This document shows positions 10,495 through 18,940 of a stretch of 64,000 bases of DNA, piece after piece. Source of the DNA: Paraburkholderia dioscoreae (lineage in GTDB: Bacteria > Pseudomonadota > Gammaproteobacteria > Burkholderiales > Burkholderiaceae); contig NZ_LR699553.1 in NCBI RefSeq assembly GCF_902459535.1, positions 1,240,001 through 1,304,000 of the forward strand. Reading direction: 5' to 3'. The notes below the pieces were generated by a model that did no database searches, had not been told where the DNA came from, and was given only the letters and a program-made list of their open reading frames with translations. Numbering within the stretch: position 1 is the stretch's first letter; the number at the start of each line of letters is the position of its first letter. The position numbers were made by a program, and so were the translations under genes.

Positions 10495-10565
10495 CAACGA
10501 ATGACGGACGCGCGCAAACGCGGTCTGTCGGGTTTAAACCGGCGAAGCCCGATGCTTCGAAGGCA

Positions 10566-10585
10566 GACGCAAGTATGCTTGCGTC
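10566..10585. promoter_or_regulatory. Perfect 8-bp inverted repeat upstream of the ftsK paralog
   Basis: GACGCAAG and CTTGCGTC flank a TATG spacer, 72 bp upstream of the ftsK start and about 170 bp beyond the stop codon of the META-domain gene on the same strand. There is no adjacent T tract, so an operator or a weak hairpin are both possible. Confidence 0.35.
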
Positions 10586-10757
10586 CAGCTGGAAAGCAGA
10601 CCGGCGTGCGGTCCGCCGTCGGTGAAATACAACGGCTGTCGGGACCGCCTTCACCTGTCATGCGGACCGTCCCGAGCGCGGCGCGCGCCGCAGGCAGGTT
10701 CGCCCATCAGCGCGCTTTGCCACCGGGCGGGCGATCCGCGTGCTGCTCATTTCGTCC

Positions 10758-11297
10758 TCATTGGGTGCTGCGGTCGAAGGTCAGCGTGTCGCCGTTGTCG
10801 AGCACCAGTTGCATCTGCTGCGGCGCGCGCATCTGCACGCCGGTGCGATCGATGTGCGTGAGCGCGTTCAGATACGCGCCTTCGATCTGCCCGCCCGGCG
10901 TCATGCACGCCATGCGCGTGCCGCCCAGCGTGCCGAAGCTCAGCTGGCCGTCTTTTAGCGCATACGAGCCCATGTAGCGGTTGCAGCCGGAAAAGCCGCT
11001 GGCGTGCCGTTGACCGGTCGAGGTGGAAAGCGTGAGCGTGATCGGCGCGCCCTGGTCGGCGGACGGGATCGCGCGCGCCGTGCCGTCCGCCTGTTTCCAC
11101 GCGCTCAGCACCCAGCTGGTGTCGTCGAGCAGTTGGGTGGCGGCGGGATTGAATGGATCGGGCGCGACGGCTTCCGAGTCGGGGTGTTTCGGGATCGCGC
11201 AGGCGCTCAACAGCGCGGCGACGCTCAACGCGGCGAGGGCAGTGCGCAGATACGGGGTGAAGCGCGCAACACGTCGCGCGGAGGAGCTTTGGAGCAT
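10758..11297 (-). CDS. META-domain (HslJ-like) lipoprotein
   Basis: A 179-residue predicted outer-membrane or periplasmic lipoprotein. The signal A-L-A-A-L-S-V-A-A-L-L-S-A-C ends in a lipobox with the modified Cys at about position 36. A single META domain follows, with the usual T-S-W-V-L opening, the central S-G-F-S-G-C-N-R-Y-M-G-S-Y motif and M-A-C-M-T-P. The ATG at 11297 has AGAGGA about seven bases upstream; the in-frame extension to 11366 lacks support. HslJ-type proteins are linked to antibiotic or stress tolerance, but the molecular role is unsettled. Confidence 0.85.
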   Translation of the reverse strand: MLQSSSARRVARFTPYLRTALAALSVAALLSACAIPKHPDSEAVAPDPFNPAATQLLDDTSWVLSAWKQADGTARAIPSADQGAPITLTLSTSTGQRHASGFSGCNRYMGSYALKDGQLSFGTLGGTRMACMTPGGQIEGAYLNALTHIDRTGVQMRAPQQMQLVLDNGDTLTFDRSTQ

Positions 11298-11552
11298 GGC
11301 GTCGTTCCTCTTCAAACTGGCGAAGGCGTAAGGGTAACGCACTAAGCTCGCCGCACGCGAGAGCATTGGCGTGCCACGCGCTTATTCAGGCCGCGGCGCG
11401 TTGTGCGTCGCAGTTGTGTGCAATCGTGCGCCGCCGTCGCCCTGCACGCGCGGATCGGGACGCGTCCTCGCGCAAGGTGCGGCGAGGGGTCCGCATGTTA
11501 ACATCGTGTTCTACCCAATCCCACCCTCATCCGACTTTTATCTGGAGACCCC

Positions 11553-12767
11553 ATGCAGATCGGCCAACGGATCGGCACGCCCCTTTCTGAATCCGCCACG
11601 CGTGTCATGCTGCTCGGCGCCGGCGAGCTCGGCAAGGAGGTGATCATCGCGCTGCAGCGGCTGGGCGTCGAAGTGATCGCCGTCGACCGTTACCCGAATG
11701 CGCCGGGCCACCAGGTGGCGCACCGCGCGCATGTGATCGACATGACCAATCGCGCCGCGTTGCGCGCGCTGGTCGAACAGGAGCGCCCGCATCTGATCGT
11801 CCCCGAGATCGAGGCGATCGCGACGGACGAACTCGCCGCCATAGAAAGCGCCGGTCTCGCCGAAGTGATCCCGACCGCGCGCGCCACGCAGCTCACCATG
11901 AACCGCGAAGGCATCCGCCGTCTCGCCGCTGAGGAACTCGGCCTGCCGACCTCGCCGTACGCGTTCGCCGATTCGCTCGACGAACTGCGCGCGGGCATCG
12001 CCAAAGTCGGCTATCCGTGCGTGGTGAAGCCGGTCATGTCGTCATCGGGCAAGGGCCAGTCGGTGCTGCGCAGCGACGCCGACGTCGAACCCGCATGGCA
12101 ATACGCGATGGCCGGAGGCCGCGTGAATCACGGCCGTGTGATCGTCGAAGGCTTTATCGACTTCGAATACGAAATCACCCAGTTGACCGTGCGCGCCATC
12201 AACCCGGCGAGCGGCGAAGTCAGCACGTATTTCTGCGACCCGATCGGCCACGTGCAGGTAGCGGGCGACTATGTCGAATCGTGGCAGCCGCAGCCCATGA
12301 GCCCGCTCGCGCTGGAACGTTCGCGTGAAGTGGCGCACAAGGTGACGGCCGCGCTCGGCGGGCGCGGCCTGTTCGGCGTGGAACTTTTCGTGCGCGGCGA
12401 TGACGTATGGTTTTCGGAAGTGAGTCCGCGCCCGCACGACACGGGTCTCGTCACGCTGTGCTCGCAGCGCTTTTCGGAATTCGAACTGCATGCGCGCGCG
12501 ATCCTCGGTTTGCCGGTGGATACGTCGCTGCGGGCGCCGGGTGCGTCAGCGGTGATTTACGGCGGGCTCGACGAGGCCGGCATTGCGTTCGAAGGCGTCG
12601 CTGCGGCGTTGGCAGTGCCGAACGCGGACCTGCGCCTGTTCGGCAAGCCGGAGAGCTTCGTCAAGCGCCGCATGGGCGTGGCGCTCGCCACCGGCGAGAC
12701 CACCGACGAAGCCCGCTCGCGCGCGAAGCAGGCCGCGGCGGCGGTGCGGCCGGTGTCGGCGAAATAG
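11553..12767 (+). CDS. purT: Formate-dependent phosphoribosylglycinamide formyltransferase PurT
   Basis: A 404-residue ATP-grasp enzyme that makes formyl-GAR from GAR, formate and ATP in purine synthesis. Family features are the N-terminal nucleotide-fold segment [21 protein letters not shown], the ATP-grasp loop [24 protein letters not shown] and the C-terminal [10 protein letters not shown]. Length agrees with the E. coli enzyme (392). It stands alone; purD lies 43 kb away. A 13-bp tandem duplication begins at its stop codon. Confidence 0.97.
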   Translation: MQIGQRIGTPLSESATRVMLLGAGELGKEVIIALQRLGVEVIAVDRYPNAPGHQVAHRAHVIDMTNRAALRALVEQERPHLIVPEIEAIATDELAAIESAGLAEVIPTARATQLTMNREGIRRLAAEELGLPTSPYAFADSLDELRAGIAKVGYPCVVKPVMSSSGKGQSVLRSDADVEPAWQYAMAGGRVNHGRVIVEGFIDFEYEITQLTVRAINPASGEVSTYFCDPIGHVQVAGDYVESWQPQPMSPLALERSREVAHKVTAALGGRGLFGVELFVRGDDVWFSEVSPRPHDTGLVTLCSQRFSEFELHARAILGLPVDTSLRAPGASAVIYGGLDEAGIAFEGVAAALAVPNADLRLFGKPESFVKRRMGVALATGETTDEARSRAKQAAAAVRPVSAK

Positions 12768-12785
12768 GCCGGCGAAATAGGCCGG
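12760..12785. repeat. 13-bp tandem repeat spanning the purT stop codon
   Basis: The unit CGGCGAAATAGGC occurs twice in direct succession (12760-12772 and 12773-12785 with changes at the end of the second copy). The purT TAG stop lies in the first copy and a second in-frame TAG would lie in the next, so the duplication does not change the protein. Confidence 0.6.
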
Positions 12786-12917
12786 CGAGACGCACCGGGA
12801 AGCGCAGTGACGAACGGCCACGCGTTGCCCGTCCCGCGCGCCCGGCATAATCGCCGCGCGCAATCCGGCTGATTGGACTCGTCGGGCTCATCGAAGCTCA
12901 TTGAAGTAGAGGTGCGT

Positions 12918-13130
12918 ATGGCGCTGGAAATCCGCAACAACACGCGGCGCGGTTTGGGCGGCCGTCTCGGCGCACTCGGCGTGCTGTTCGCGCTGTGTGC
13001 CGGGTTGACGGGATGCGGCCTCGCAGCCGCGCCGTGTCGGGTCGCTTCGGCCGGCCTGAAAATCGTGCCGCTGGTCGGGCACGTGGCCGCCGCGCCGACC
13101 GATGCCTGCGCCGACGTGATCGATCCATGA
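12918..13130 (+). CDS. Small lipoprotein (DUF6726-like, 70 aa)
   Basis: A 70-residue protein with a basic N-terminus, a hydrophobic stretch (L-G-V-L-F-A-L-C-A-G) and a lipobox L-T-G-C, so a lipoprotein anchored after cleavage before Cys34. The mature part reads G-L-A-A-A-P-C-R-V-A-S-A-G-L-K-I-V-P-L-V-G-H and ends with A-C-A-D-V-I-D. I associate this pattern with the small proteobacterial lipoprotein family DUF6726; function unknown. The ATG at 12918 has AGAGGTG four bases upstream. Confidence 0.72.
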   Translation: MALEIRNNTRRGLGGRLGALGVLFALCAGLTGCGLAAAPCRVASAGLKIVPLVGHVAAAPTDACADVIDP

Positions 13131-13220
13131 TCGATCCGTCGTCCGTCCTGGGCTGCGGCCCGAGGCGCGACATGCCGCGCGCCGTCCGTGTTTGACCGGC
13201 AGCAACGATCGAGGCATCTC

Positions 13221-13589
13221 ATGAAGAAATGGCTGGTTGCGGTAATCACGGCGGCGGGTTTTGCGGCGCTATACGGCAGTGCGTGGGCCGCGCCGTTGCA
13301 GTTCTCGGAGATTCAGGCCAAAAACCGGCAGACGCACAAATACACCTGTGCGACCGGCAAGATCCTGCAGGTCACTTACTGGAACACGGCGAACGGCCAG
13401 AGCTTCGCGCTCGTGCCGGTGAAGGGCAAGCAGATGCTGTTCGTCAACACCCTGTCGGCCTCCGGCGCGAAATATCAGGCCGGCAGCTACACATGGTGGA
13501 CCAAGGGGCCGCGCGCCGACCTGTATGACGCAATGGACGGCGAAAACGCACCGCCCATGCTGTCGGACTGCGTGACCATCAATCGCTGA
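13221..13589 (+). CDS. MliC-family periplasmic C-type lysozyme inhibitor
   Basis: A 122-residue secreted protein with a clear signal peptide (M-K-K-W-L-V-A-V-I-T-A-A-G-F, cleavage after A-W-A). The mature part has the MliC layout: K-Y-T-C near the start, L-Q-V-T-Y-W-N-T, F-A-L-V-P-V-K-G, then S-A-S-G-A-K-Y-Q-A-G and Y-T-W-W-T-K-G-P-R-A. The S-G-A-K-Y and T-K-G strands carry the Ser and Lys that insert into the lysozyme active site in characterised members. It ends with a second Cys (L-S-D-C) likely disulfide-bonded. No lipobox is present, so it should be soluble in the periplasm. Confidence 0.85.
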   Translation: MKKWLVAVITAAGFAALYGSAWAAPLQFSEIQAKNRQTHKYTCATGKILQVTYWNTANGQSFALVPVKGKQMLFVNTLSASGAKYQAGSYTWWTKGPRADLYDAMDGENAPPMLSDCVTINR

Positions 13590-13844
13590 GCGCGATGCGG
13601 CGGCTCTTTCCACCTGTGCCGCCGCCTGTCTCGTCACGCTTCTGCCGCGCGGCATCGGTCGCCCGCGCACATCATTTCCGTTCGAGTAGTAAGCTGTCGC
13701 GCATGGCATTCGCCGCGCGCTCGCGTGATGCCATGCAGCCATGCCGGGCGGCGTCCGCGTGGCTGTCGTCGTCTTCGATCGTCCGTTTCCGGACCCCGGC
13801 GCCGGGGTTGCGGCCCGCGTCCGTATCATCAAGCGAGACCCTCA

Positions 13845-15497
13845 ATGAAAGCATCGGACCTGTTCGTCAAATCGCTGGAAGCCGAAGGTGTCGAGTATGT
13901 GTTCGGCATTCCCGGTGAAGAAAACCTCGATCTGCTCGAATCGCTGCGCCGCTCGAAAATCCGTCTGATCCTCACGCGCCACGAACAGGCGGCCGGTTTC
14001 ATGGCCGCCACGTACGGGCGTCTCACCGGCCGCATCGGCGTATGTCTGGCCACCCTCGGCCCGGGCGCGACCAACCTCGTGACCGCCGCGGCGTACGCGC
14101 AACTGGGCGGCATGCCGATGCTGATGGTCACCGGGCAAAAGCCGATCAAGTCGAGCAAGCAAGGGCATTTCCAGATCGTCGACGTGGTGCGCATGATGGA
14201 GCCGCTCACCAAATACACGCGGCAGATCGTGTCGGTCAGCAATATTCCGGCGGCGGTACGCGAGGCGGCCCGTCAGGCGGAAGAAGAACGGCCCGGCGCC
14301 ACGCACCTCGAATTGCCTGAAGACGTCGCGCACGAAGAGGGCGATGGCAAGCCGATTCCGAAGAGCTACAGCCGCCGTCCCGTGGCCGAGGAAAAAGCCG
14401 TGGCGCGCGCGGTCGAGGCGATCACCAGCGCGAAGCATCCGTTACTGATGATCGGCGCGGGCGGCAATCGCAAGACCACCACGAAGATGCTGCGCGAGTT
14501 CGTCGACCAGATCGGCATTCCGTTTTTCACCACGCAGATGGGCAAAGGCGTGATCGACGAATCGCATCCCATGTGGCTGGGCAATGCGACGCTGTCCGAC
14601 GGCGACTTCGTGCACCGCGCGATCGACCACGCGGACTGCATCATCAACGTCGGTCACGACGTGATCGAGAAGCCGCCGTTTTTCATGCGCAGCGGCGACG
14701 CGGGCGAGAAAACGGTGATTCACGTCAACTTCCTCGGTGCGGAAGTCGATACGGTCTACTTCCCGCAGATCGAAGTGGTGGGCGATATCGCCAACGCAGT
14801 GTGGCAGCTCAAGGAAAGTCTCAAGCAGCGGCAGGAGCATTGGGACTTCACGCGCTTCAAGGAAATCAAGGAGCACTTCGAGGCGCATCTGGTCAAAGGC
14901 CAGCACGACGACCGCTTTCCCATGTACCCGGTGCGGATCGTCAACGACGTGTACGAGACCACGCCGGTGGACGGCATCGTGTGTCTGGACAACGGCATGT
15001 ACAAGATCTGGTTCGCCCGCTACTACCGCGCGCATGAGCCGAATTCGCTGCTGCTCGACAACGCGCTGGCGTCGATGGGCGCGGGTCTGCCGTCCGCGAT
15101 CGCGACCAAGATCGTGCACCCGGACCGCAAGGTCATGGCCGTATGCGGCGACGGCGGTTTCATGATGAATTCGCAGGAACTCGAAACGGCGGTGCGGCTG
15201 AGGCTGGATCTGGTGATCCTGATCTTGCGCGACGACGCATTCGGCATGATCCGCTGGAAGCAGGAAAACATGAATTTCCCCGACTACGGCATGACGCTGA
15301 GCAATCCGGATTTCGTCGCGTATGCGCAGAGTTACGGGGCGAAAGGTCACCGTATCGAAACGGCGGCGGAGTTCGCGCCGTTGCTGCGCGAATGTTTCGC
15401 GACACCCGGCGTGCATGTGATCGACCTGCCAATCGACTATTCGGACAACGAGCGCGTGCTGAATCGCGAGATCAAGCGGCTTTCGGCGCAATTGTGA
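13845..15497 (+). CDS. ThDP-dependent acetolactate synthase large-subunit-like enzyme
   Basis: A 550-residue enzyme of the acetohydroxyacid synthase / pyruvate oxidase superfamily. The N-terminal PYR domain carries the activating Glu in T-R-H-E-Q-A-A-G-F-M-A-A; a central domain covers about 190-340. The C-terminal PP domain has the Mg-ThDP motif C-G-D-G-G-F-M-M-N-S-Q-E-L followed by D-D-A-F-G-M-I-R-W. There is no ilvN-like regulatory subunit next to it, so it is unlikely to be the biosynthetic valine/isoleucine enzyme. The gene is followed after 100 bp by an aldehyde dehydrogenase on the same strand, suggesting that the two act in sequence on a 2-oxoacid and its aldehyde. The substrate is not predictable from sequence. 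Confidence 0.85.
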   Translation: MKASDLFVKSLEAEGVEYVFGIPGEENLDLLESLRRSKIRLILTRHEQAAGFMAATYGRLTGRIGVCLATLGPGATNLVTAAAYAQLGGMPMLMVTGQKPIKSSKQGHFQIVDVVRMMEPLTKYTRQIVSVSNIPAAVREAARQAEEERPGATHLELPEDVAHEEGDGKPIPKSYSRRPVAEEKAVARAVEAITSAKHPLLMIGAGGNRKTTTKMLREFVDQIGIPFFTTQMGKGVIDESHPMWLGNATLSDGDFVHRAIDHADCIINVGHDVIEKPPFFMRSGDAGEKTVIHVNFLGAEVDTVYFPQIEVVGDIANAVWQLKESLKQRQEHWDFTRFKEIKEHFEAHLVKGQHDDRFPMYPVRIVNDVYETTPVDGIVCLDNGMYKIWFARYYRAHEPNSLLLDNALASMGAGLPSAIATKIVHPDRKVMAVCGDGGFMMNSQELETAVRLRLDLVILILRDDAFGMIRWKQENMNFPDYGMTLSNPDFVAYAQSYGAKGHRIETAAEFAPLLRECFATPGVHVIDLPIDYSDNERVLNREIKRLSAQL

Positions 15498-15537
15498 ACG
15501 GCAGATGAACGGCAGATGAGTGGCAAATGAACGGCCG
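15495..15537. repeat. 11-bp tandem repeat starting at the stop codon of the ALS-like gene
   Basis: TGAACGGCAGA occurs at 15495-15505 and 15506-15516, then degenerates (TGAGTGGCAAA at 15517-15527, TGAACGGCCG at 15528-15537). The first TGA is the stop codon, so each unit repeats a stop triplet. This resembles local replication slippage between two genes. Confidence 0.65.
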
Positions 15538-15597
15538 CGGGGCATGGCCCTTGCTGGCAGTCCTGCTTCTGCAGGCATCGGATCAAGGAGACGTGTC

Positions 15598-17034
15598 ATG
15601 TTGCAAAAGACTTACCCGTACTACCTCGCTAACGTTGCGGTGGCCGCCAACACCGATCTCGAAGTCACCGATAAATTCAGCGGCGAAGTCGCCACGCGCG
15701 TCGCGATGGCCGACGCCGCCGCGATCGATCAGGCGATCGGCCATGCCGTCGACGCCATGCCGGCCTTGCGCGCTTTCCCGCCGTTCAAGCGCCAGGCGGT
15801 GCTCGAACATTGCGTGAAGCGCTTTCGCGAACGCTACGACGAGCTGGCGCTCGCGCTGTGCATTGAAGCCGGCAAGCCGATCAACGACTCGAAAGGCGAG
15901 GTCACGCGCCTGATCGATACGTTCAAGGTGGCTGCGGAGGAAGCGGTGCGTATCGACGGGGAGATCGTCAACCTGGAGATTTCGCCGCGCGCCAAGGGTT
16001 ATCACGGCTACGTGAAGCGGGTGCCGATCGGCCCGTGTTCGTTTATTTCACCGTTCAATTTTCCGCTGAACCTGACTGCGCACAAGGTGGCGCCGGCCAT
16101 TGCGGCAGGCGTGCCGTTCGTGTTGAAGCCGGCGAGCCGCACGCCGGTCGGCGCGCTCATCATGGGCGAGATTCTTGCGGAAACCGACCTTCCGAAGGGC
16201 GCATTCTCGATTCTGCCCGCGCATCGCGACGGCGCCGATCTGTTTACCACCGACGAGCGCTTCAAATTGCTGTCCTTCACCGGCTCGCCCGCGGTGGGCT
16301 GGGAATTGAAGAAGAAGGCGGGCAAGAAAAAGGTGATTCTGGAGTTGGGCGGCAACGCGGCTGCGATCGTCGACGGCGATCAGGGCGAGAAGCTCGACTA
16401 TGTGGTCGACCGGCTCGCGTTCGGCGCGTTCTACCAGTCGGGACAGAGCTGCATCGGCGTGCAGCGGATCCTGGTCCACGCGAAGGTCTATGATGCGTTG
16501 CGCGAGAAGCTGATCGCCAGAACGAAGTCGCTGGTGATGGGCGATCCTAAAGACGAAAAGACCTTTGTCGGGCCGATGATCTCGGAATCGGAGTCCAAAC
16601 GCCTCGCCGGCTGGATGGAAAGCGCGGTGCAGGCGGGCGCGAAAATCGTCGCGGGCGGCAAGGTGGAGGGCGCGATGTTCGAGGCCACGCTGCTCGAAGG
16701 CGTGAAGCGCGACACGGATCTGTACCGCAAGGAAGCCTTCGGGCCGGTAGCGATTCTGGAGCGTTTCGACGATTTCGGCGCCGCGCTCGCGACCGTCAAC
16801 GACAGCGACTTCGGCCTGCAAGCGGGCGTGTTCACGGATTCGCTCGCGCATGCGCACCGCGCGTGGGACGAGCTCGAAGTGGGCGGCGTGGTGATCAACG
16901 ACGTGCCGTCGTTCCGGGTCGACAACATGCCGTATGGCGGCGTGAAGGATTCCGGGCTGGGGCGTGAAGGCGTGCGCTACGCGATCGAAGACATGACCGA
17001 GATGCGCCTGATGGTGATGCGCGAGACGTGGTGA
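15598..17034 (+). CDS. Aldehyde dehydrogenase family protein
   Basis: A 478-residue NAD(P)-dependent aldehyde dehydrogenase. Catalytic residues are visible: the Asn in S-P-F-N-F-P-L-N, the general base Glu in L-E-L-G-G-N-A-A and the nucleophilic Cys in G-Q-S-C-I-G-V-Q-R. K-E-A-F-G-P-V-A and D-N-M-P-Y-G-G-V-K-D-S-G-L-G-R-E-G are typical of the family. The ATG at 15598 has AAGGAG eight bases upstream, so earlier in-frame starts are rejected. The set of motifs resembles the lactaldehyde/phosphonoacetaldehyde dehydrogenase branch. It probably forms a unit with the upstream ThDP enzyme. Confidence 0.9.
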   Translation: MLQKTYPYYLANVAVAANTDLEVTDKFSGEVATRVAMADAAAIDQAIGHAVDAMPALRAFPPFKRQAVLEHCVKRFRERYDELALALCIEAGKPINDSKGEVTRLIDTFKVAAEEAVRIDGEIVNLEISPRAKGYHGYVKRVPIGPCSFISPFNFPLNLTAHKVAPAIAAGVPFVLKPASRTPVGALIMGEILAETDLPKGAFSILPAHRDGADLFTTDERFKLLSFTGSPAVGWELKKKAGKKKVILELGGNAAAIVDGDQGEKLDYVVDRLAFGAFYQSGQSCIGVQRILVHAKVYDALREKLIARTKSLVMGDPKDEKTFVGPMISESESKRLAGWMESAVQAGAKIVAGGKVEGAMFEATLLEGVKRDTDLYRKEAFGPVAILERFDDFGAALATVNDSDFGLQAGVFTDSLAHAHRAWDELEVGGVVINDVPSFRVDNMPYGGVKDSGLGREGVRYAIEDMTEMRLMVMRETW

Positions 17035-17387
17035 AAGCCGCGGGCAGGCACCGTGTTGTCACGCCACTGGCGTGTCCGCGAACTACGCTGCGAGCGAAGC
17101 GCGCCAGTGCCTGCCGGCGGTGTGCGGCGGGTGCGGCGAGGGTCGGCGCCCGGCTTTCGTCGGCGTAAGCAGAAAGCCGGCACAAGCGCCATGAGTGTTT
17201 TTGCTGAAGTGCTACAATACCGGCCTTTCCGGCGGGTGTTTCCGCCGGCCGGAGCCGGCCGCATTTTTTCCCCGCAATACTATCGGGTCCGTGCGGAACG
17301 CCGTGGCTCCGCCTTCATCACAATGCCCTCTGCGGTTTCGACCGCTGCCGCGCGCACGCGCCAAGCGCATTTTTAGCGAAAGCCACC
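17035..17387 (+). other. Intergenic region and 5' leader of rhlE
   Basis: 353 bp with no convincing gene. The first ~170 bp are GC-rich and featureless to me. The last part contains a TACAAT hexamer (17213-17218) that could be a -10 box, followed by two overlapping hairpins and a T6 run (17229-17269), then about 118 bp before the rhlE ATG. Confidence 0.6.
17229..17269 (+). terminator. Terminator/anti-terminator-like hairpins in the rhlE leader
   Basis: Stem 1 is CCGGCGG (17229-17235) with CCGCCGG (17242-17248). A second stem, CGGCC (17246-17250) with GGCCG (17257-17261), is followed two bases later by six Ts (17264-17269). The two stems share bases 17246-17248, so they exclude one another. 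This is the geometry of a transcription attenuator, about 118 bp before the helicase start codon. Confidence 0.4.
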
Positions 17388-18863
17388 ATGTCCGACACAC
17401 CCGTCACGCCCAGCACTTCGACTTTTGATCAATTCGGCCTCGCGCCCGACATCCTGAAAGCCGTGAAAGAGTCGGGCTATACCATCCCTACGCCGATCCA
17501 GGAGCAGGCAATTCCCGTCGTGCTGGCCGGCCGTGACATGATGGGCGCCGCGCAAACCGGCACCGGCAAGACCGCGAGCTTCTCGCTGCCGATCATCCAG
17601 CGCCTGCTGCCGCAGGCGAGCACGAGCGCTTCGCCCGCCCGCCATCCGGTGCGCGCGCTGATCCTCACGCCGACCCGCGAACTGGCCGACCAGGTCGCCG
17701 CGAACGTGCAGGCGTATGCGAAGCACACGGCGCTGCGCAGCGCCGTGGTGTTCGGCGGGGTGGATATGAATCCGCAATCCGAGCAACTGCGCCGCGGCGT
17801 CGAGATTCTGATCGCCACGCCGGGCCGCCTGCTCGATCATGTGCAGCAGAAAACCGCCAACCTGGGCCAGGTGCAGATTCTCGTGCTCGACGAAGCCGAC
17901 CGCATGCTCGACATGGGCTTCCTGCCGGATCTGCAGCGCATTCTGAACCTGCTGCCGAAAGAACGTCAGACGCTGCTGTTTTCGGCCACCTTCTCGGGCG
18001 AAATCAAGAAGCTCGCCGCCACCTATCTGCGCGACCCGCAGACTATCGAAGTCGCGCGCAGCAACTCGACCGCGACCAACGTAAGGCAGATCGTCTACGA
18101 AGTCGCCGAGGGCGACAAGACCGGCGCGGTCGTGCAACTGATTCGCGAACGCGGTCTCAAGCAGGTGATCGTGTTCTGCAACAGCAAGATCGGCGCGAGC
18201 CGTCTTGCGCGCAGCCTGGAGCGCGACGGCGTGATCGCGACCGCGATTCACGGCGACCGCTCGCAGAATGAACGGATGCAGGCGCTCGACGCGTTCAAGC
18301 GCGGCGAGATCGAAGCGCTGGTGGCGACGGACGTCGCCGCGCGCGGCCTGGATATCGCCGAACTGCCGGCGGTGATCAACTTCGATCTGCCGTTCAACGC
18401 GGAAGACTACGTGCACCGGATCGGCCGTACCGGCCGCGCGGGCGCCTCGGGCGATGCGTTGTCGCTATGCAGCCCGAACGAGCGCAAGCAGCTTGCCGAT
18501 ATCGAAAAGCTGATCAAGCGCCCGCTGGAGGTGCAGCGCCTGACGGTGGAAGCGCCGGTGCGGCATCACCATGAAGAGCGCGCGCCGCGGCGCGAGCGTA
18601 GCAGCGAGGGGCGCGAAGATCGAGGCGGCCGCCGTCGCACGGGCGCGTCGTCGTCGGGTTCGTTCGACCGGCCGCATCATCATCGCGCGCAGCCTGTGGA
18701 TGATTTCTTCCTGAAGCCTTATGAGCCGTCGCCTGCCTCGGTTCGCAAGGTCGAGGAGGCCGACGCTGCTTCGGCCGCGCCGCAGAAGCCGGCTTCCAAG
18801 CAGCCGTTGGCAGCGCTGTTGGGCGGCTTCGGCATGCCGAGAAAGTCGCCTTCGTCTTCCTGA
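17388..18863 (+). CDS. rhlE: DEAD-box ATP-dependent RNA helicase RhlE
   Basis: A 491-residue helicase with all core motifs in order: the Q motif region F-D-Q-F-G-L-A-P to P-T-P-I-Q-E-Q-A, motif I A-Q-T-G-T-G-K-T, Ia P-T-R-E-L-A, Ib T-P-G-R, II D-E-A-D at 168-171, III S-A-T near 199, IV I-V-F-C-N-S-K, V A-T-D-V-A-A-R-G-L-D-I and VI H-R-I-G-R-T-G-R-A-G. After about residue 375 there is a basic, Arg/Ser/His-rich tail that helps RNA binding in RhlE proteins. The likely role is RNA remodelling in ribosome assembly and decay, often induced by cold. The leader carries attenuator-like hairpins. Confidence 0.95.
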   Translation: MSDTPVTPSTSTFDQFGLAPDILKAVKESGYTIPTPIQEQAIPVVLAGRDMMGAAQTGTGKTASFSLPIIQRLLPQASTSASPARHPVRALILTPTRELADQVAANVQAYAKHTALRSAVVFGGVDMNPQSEQLRRGVEILIATPGRLLDHVQQKTANLGQVQILVLDEADRMLDMGFLPDLQRILNLLPKERQTLLFSATFSGEIKKLAATYLRDPQTIEVARSNSTATNVRQIVYEVAEGDKTGAVVQLIRERGLKQVIVFCNSKIGASRLARSLERDGVIATAIHGDRSQNERMQALDAFKRGEIEALVATDVAARGLDIAELPAVINFDLPFNAEDYVHRIGRTGRAGASGDALSLCSPNERKQLADIEKLIKRPLEVQRLTVEAPVRHHHEERAPRRERSSEGREDRGGRRRTGASSSGSFDRPHHHRAQPVDDFFLKPYEPSPASVRKVEEADAASAAPQKPASKQPLAALLGGFGMPRKSPSSS

Positions 18864-18873
18864 TGGGTGGTGT

Positions 18874-18897
18874 GTCGGCGCAGCCAGTCTGCGCGAC
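18874..18897. terminator. Hairpin between convergent rhlE and gluQ
   Basis: GCGCAG (18878-18883) pairs with CTGCGC (18889-18894), extended by GTC/GAC across a one-base bulge. It lies 10 bp after the rhlE stop and 44 bp before the gluQ stop. There is no T tract, so its strength as a terminator is uncertain. Confidence 0.4.
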
Positions 18898-18940
18898 GCA
18901 CGCCGCGCACGGCGAGATCGCTTTCAGACGCGAATCGCGT

